A stretch of 7,904 nt of DNA from an uncultured Candidatus Saccharibacteria bacterium. Lineage in GTDB: Bacteria > Patescibacteria > Saccharimonadia > Saccharimonadales > UBA5946. The notes under the pieces are model-generated. The model saw nothing but the letters and a program-made list of their open reading frames with translations. It ran no database searches and was not told where the DNA came from. Of this stretch, positions 5,879 to 7,904 are shown one piece after another; positions within the stretch are counted from its first letter, which is position 1; every line of letters starts with the position of its first letter. Location: positions 1 to 7,904 of the forward strand of contig CAMPIR010000033.1 in the NCBI GenBank assembly GCA_946886435.1, in the 5' to 3' direction. The position numbers and the translations under genes were made by a program.

Positions 5879-5905
5879 GTATGCAAAGGGAAAAAACCTA
5901 CCACA

Positions 5906-7549
5906 ATGAACAAAGTCGCAACATATCTACAGAGCCATCTTTCCGGTGAAGTGCTGGTCAGTGAAAAGGTTAGGGAGCACTTCTCAACCGATGCAAGCAT
6001 CCTAACGATCAAGCCTAGTATTGTCGTTTACCCGCGCACGACGAACGATATACGTAAGGTCGCACGGTTCTCATGGCAGTTAGCCGAGCGAGGGCACGTG
6101 CTGCCGATAACCGCACGTGGCAACGGCACCGATCTGACGGGGGCGGCGATAGGTAAGGGCGTTATCCTGTCTATGCCGGCACATCTGAACAAGATACTTG
6201 AGCTCGATACGAAGCAAAAACTAGTCCGCGTTCAGCCGGGCGTGAACTTTAAGTCACTACAGGAAACTCTTAAAACACATGGCTTGTTCCTGCCGCCTGC
6301 GCCCGAGTCCTACGAGTACTCGACTATCGGTGGTGCTCTCGCCAACAATGCTTCAAATATACGCGCACACAAGTACGGAGATATCAGTAACTGGGTGGAC
6401 AGACTCGAAGTAGTGCTAGCGAACGGTGAGGTTATACAGACTGGACTGATCAGCAAAAAAGAGTTCAATAAAAAGCTCGGCCTCCCAACACTCGAAGGTG
6501 AAATTTATCGAGCCGTGAACGCTATATTGAGTGACGGGAGCGATAGTCTTGATGGCTATCAAAAGAGCATTCAGGTGGCGTTTGATAATACTGGTTTTGC
6601 ATTTAGCAGCTTGCGAAAGAAAAATGGTGACATCGACCTGACCCAACTCTTCATCGGATCGCAAGGTACGCTCGGCGTCATCGCAGAGGCAATACTGCGA
6701 GTTACGTCGTTTACGCCAACCTCTTCACTTACTGTTGCGGCGTTTGCTAGTGTCGACGAGGCGCTCGAAGTTGCAGGTAAACTGAGCAAGTTTAAACCTG
6801 GCGTACTCGATATCGTCGATGGCGAATTGCTGGAGTTTGTGCGAAAGCATAACAACATCGAGTTGCCGGATGCACTGAAGGTGGACGGAAAGACTCCTGA
6901 GGCGCTTCTTTTCGTAGAAGTTGATAATGTTCCGCCGCGTACAGCCCAGAAGGTTACGAAGCAGATCACGAAAGTGATTGCTGGGTTTACTGACCGGTTC
7001 GCTAGCTCTAACGATCTGGATGAACAAGAAAAGCTCTGGTCATTCCGTTACAGCACCTCGGCATTTATGACGTTTGATACCGGCGGAAAAGCAGCCCTGC
7101 CCATGATTCAGGCCGTTGCCGTGCCAGCAGCCGCCCTTCATCAGTTCGTGATGGATGCAAAAGCACTTTGTAAAAAACATCATGCTGACGTTGCTATTGC
7201 TGCGCATGTACTCTCGGGCAATGTTACAGCACTACCTTTGTTTGATCTTAGTAAGTTAGGCGATCGTCAAAGAGTCTTCAAACTCATGGATGAGTACTTG
7301 CGTCTCGCCATAAAACTGGGCGGTAGTATCGCGGCTGCGAGTAGCGAGGGTAGGCTAAGAGCCCCGTACGCTAAGTTACAACTTGGTAGTGAGTGCGCAA
7401 ATCTGGTCGAACAGCTTAAAGCAGCTGCAGATCCACACGGTACGATGAATCCGGGAGTAAAGACTGGTGTCACACCGAAAGAGCTCGTTGAGCTGCTCAG
7501 AAAAGACTATTCAAGCGATCCTTTACTCGGATATTTACCGCGTCTTTAG
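5906..7549 (+). CDS. FAD-binding oxidoreductase, GlcD/D-lactate dehydrogenase superfamily, divergent active site
   Basis: A 547-aa flavoprotein of the vanillyl-alcohol-oxidase fold, related to D-2-hydroxyacid dehydrogenases such as glycolate oxidase GlcD. The N-terminal FAD domain (about 35-235) shows RGNGTDLTGAAIG (from R71), APESYEYSTIGGALANNAS (132-150) and GSQGTLGVIAEAILRV (251-266). The C-terminal FAD-oxidase domain follows, ending with DPHGTMNPG. Cofactor binding therefore looks intact. The active-site motifs are altered: the usual HxGDGNxH is HVLSGNVT (434-441), and GGSISGEHGxG is GGSIAAASSEG (472-482), so the second His, the Glu and the following His are replaced by T441, A478 and S479. 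No Fe-S cysteine motif is fused. The gene stands alone between tRNA loci with its own promoter. The ATG at 5906 is preferred over TTG 5861 because of promoter position. The reaction is probably FAD-linked oxidation of a small substrate, but D-lactate or glycolate should not be assumed. Confidence 0.88.
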   Translation: MNKVATYLQSHLSGEVLVSEKVREHFSTDASILTIKPSIVVYPRTTNDIRKVARFSWQLAERGHVLPITARGNGTDLTGAAIGKGVILSMPAHLNKILELDTKQKLVRVQPGVNFKSLQETLKTHGLFLPPAPESYEYSTIGGALANNASNIRAHKYGDISNWVDRLEVVLANGEVIQTGLISKKEFNKKLGLPTLEGEIYRAVNAILSDGSDSLDGYQKSIQVAFDNTGFAFSSLRKKNGDIDLTQLFIGSQGTLGVIAEAILRVTSFTPTSSLTVAAFASVDEALEVAGKLSKFKPGVLDIVDGELLEFVRKHNNIELPDALKVDGKTPEALLFVEVDNVPPRTAQKVTKQITKVIAGFTDRFASSNDLDEQEKLWSFRYSTSAFMTFDTGGKAALPMIQAVAVPAAALHQFVMDAKALCKKHHADVAIAAHVLSGNVTALPLFDLSKLGDRQRVFKLMDEYLRLAIKLGGSIAAASSEGRLRAPYAKLQLGSECANLVEQLKAAADPHGTMNPGVKTGVTPKELVELLRKDYSSDPLLGYLPRL

Positions 7550-7551
7550 CC

Positions 7552-7580
7552 TTGTCAGGCTCCCTCACCTCAGGTATAGT
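7552..7580 (+). promoter_or_regulatory. Promoter of the downstream tRNA-Leu locus
   Basis: TTGTCA (7552-7557), a 17-bp spacer, then TATAGT (7575-7580). The -35 box starts 2 nt after the stop codon of the oxidoreductase. The start would be near 7587. The transcript would pass through the decayed tRNA copy before the intact tRNA-Leu(CAG) at 7720, a leader of about 130 nt. No terminator for the upstream gene is visible. Confidence 0.65.
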
Positions 7581-7597
7581 TGTGCATGTTGCCTTTT

Positions 7598-7633
7598 CGA
7601 GTACCTTCCATAACAATATATGCGCGAGTGGCG
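7598..7633 (+). repeat. 36-bp direct repeat, copy 1
   Basis: Identical over all 36 bases to 7696-7731, an offset of 98 bp. It contains 24 bp of upstream flank plus the first 12 bases of the tRNA-Leu gene (acceptor 5' strand onward). Here it leads into a sequence that no longer folds as a tRNA. Confidence 0.9.
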
Positions 7634-7695
7634 CTCGAAATCGATAAACGTAGACGCCTAGCGCGTTGAGTCTTCGATCGACAGACTTTGCTCTG
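7622..7695 (+). pseudogene. Decayed tRNA-Leu copy
   Basis: The copy begins with the same 12 bases as intact tRNA-Leu(CAG). It then diverges but keeps GTAGACGC-CTAGC (7650-7662), matching the D-arm/anticodon-stem junction of the intact gene (7738-7751) with one base missing, followed by TTGAG (7666-7670) resembling the loop of the GAG isoacceptor. The remainder has lost the anticodon stem partner, T-arm, acceptor 3' strand and CCA. Relative to the intact gene there are about 10 extra bases in the D-arm region. It can instead form AGTCT/AGACT (7669-7673 with 7683-7687). The most likely origin is a tandem duplication of flank plus tRNA followed by decay. The 3' boundary is uncertain. Confidence 0.5.
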
Positions 7696-7731
7696 CGAGT
7701 ACCTTCCATAACAATATATGCGCGAGTGGCG
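7696..7731 (+). repeat. 36-bp direct repeat, copy 2
   Basis: Second copy of the repeat at 7598-7633, running into the intact tRNA-Leu(CAG). The flank holds an AT-rich ATAACAATATAT stretch, but a -10 there would start transcription inside the tRNA, so it is unlikely to be the working promoter. Confidence 0.9.
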
Positions 7732-7806
7732 GAATTGGTAGACGCGCTAGCTTCAGGTGCTAGTGTCCTTACGGACGTGGAGGTTCAAGTCCTCTCTCGC
7801 GCACCA
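7720..7806 (+). tRNA. tRNA-Leu, anticodon CAG
   Basis: A complete class II tRNA of 87 nt with encoded CCA. Acceptor GCGCGAG (7720-7726) pairs with CTCGCGC (7796-7802), discriminator A. Anticodon stem CTAGC/GCTAG (7747-7751 and 7759-7763) holds loop TTCAGGT, anticodon CAG at 7754-7756, reading CUG. The variable arm forms GTCC/GGAC (7765-7768 and 7773-7776). The T-arm is GGAGG/CCTCT. The first 34 bases and the whole T-arm and acceptor 3' end equal those of the GAG gene at 5655, which suggests that one arose by duplication and anticodon change. Confidence 0.97.
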
Positions 7807-7809
7807 CGA

Positions 7810-7838
7810 TTGAGATACATAGGGTAATCCTGTAAAAT
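7810..7838 (+). promoter_or_regulatory. Promoter of tRNA-Val
   Basis: TTGAGA (7810-7815), a 17-bp spacer, then TAAAAT (7833-7838). The start would be near 7845, only about 6 nt before the mature tRNA-Val 5' end. An inverted repeat GATTGA (7808-7813) / TCAATC (7838-7843) frames the promoter and could also weakly end transcription from the tRNA-Leu gene. Confidence 0.6.
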
Positions 7839-7850
7839 CAATCAAGACCC

Positions 7851-7904
7851 GGGCGCTTAGCTCAGTTGGCTAGAGCACCTCGTTTACACCGAGGGGGTCG
7901 GGGG
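7851..7904 (+). tRNA. tRNA-Val, anticodon TAC, cut off by the window end
   Basis: The 5' part of a tRNA: acceptor 5' strand GGGCGCT (7851-7857), D-arm GCTC/GAGC (7860-7863 and 7873-7876), anticodon stem CCTCG/CGAGG (7878-7882 and 7890-7894) with loop TTTACAC, and anticodon TAC at 7885-7887, reading GUA and other GUN codons. The variable loop GGGTC and the first T-stem strand (7900-7904) are present; the T-loop, second T strand and acceptor 3' strand lie beyond the window. The sequence closely resembles bacterial valine tRNAs. Confidence 0.93.

Noticed and set aside
5861..5905. TTG start giving 15 extra residues on the oxidoreductase
   Set aside because: The TTG lies upstream of the extended -10 box and would not be in the transcript. 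The residues are not family-like.
7622..7806. tRNA-Leu interrupted by a group I intron
   Set aside because: The intact tRNA is continuous and complete. The upstream copy lacks a 3' half and the spacer is far too short for an intron.
1..7904. CRISPR arrays or transposon ends
   Set aside because: No regularly spaced repeats, transposase frame or terminal inverted repeats were seen by eye.

Overview
This window looks like a chromosomal housekeeping segment from a small-genome bacterium, most likely Candidatus Saccharibacteria (TM7) or a related Patescibacteria lineage. That placement is an inference. It rests on roughly 50% GC, tightly packed genes, -10 boxes almost touching start codons, few Shine-Dalgarno sequences, a short UvrC, and the order YvlD-like protein / SecG / membrane-anchored peptide-binding protein. 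The standard code fits: TGA acts as stop, for example after the YvlD-like gene. No phage, transposon, CRISPR or defence genes are visible.

Layout. Positions 1-320 have no convincing gene. They hold a near-consensus promoter pointing left (TTGACA, 17 bp, TGA-TAATAT, read on the minus strand) that drives transcription off the left edge. The transcribed stretch (about 217 to 1) is full of complementary segments and may be a structured leader or small RNA. A perfect 10-bp palindrome lies between this promoter and the rightward uvrC promoter. From 321 to 5600 five genes run rightward with little spacing: uvrC (nucleotide excision repair nuclease), a pepP-type M24B aminopeptidase, a YvlD/PF04020 small membrane protein, secG (4-nt ATGA overlap), and a family 5 peptide-binding protein held by an N-terminal membrane anchor. 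Three of the five are envelope or secretion proteins, so the second half of the run reads as an envelope cluster.

From 5600 onward three tRNA genes flank one enzyme gene. tRNA-Leu(GAG) has its own promoter overlapping the preceding stop codon and is followed by a perfect 16-bp hairpin terminator. An FAD-linked oxidoreductase of the GlcD/D-2-hydroxyacid dehydrogenase superfamily follows (5906-7549). Then come a promoter, a decayed tRNA-Leu copy, an intact tRNA-Leu(CAG), another promoter and a tRNA-Val(TAC) cut off by the window end.

Most notable points: the leftward promoter with a possibly switching RNA; the FAD enzyme that keeps its cofactor motifs but has lost most conserved substrate/metal-site residues; a UvrC with only two of the four cysteines known for the E. 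coli Fe-S cluster and with a large insertion in its nuclease domain; and tRNA-Leu fragments on both sides of the oxidoreductase gene. I found no multi-gene novel system; the leftward RNA is the best candidate for something undescribed.
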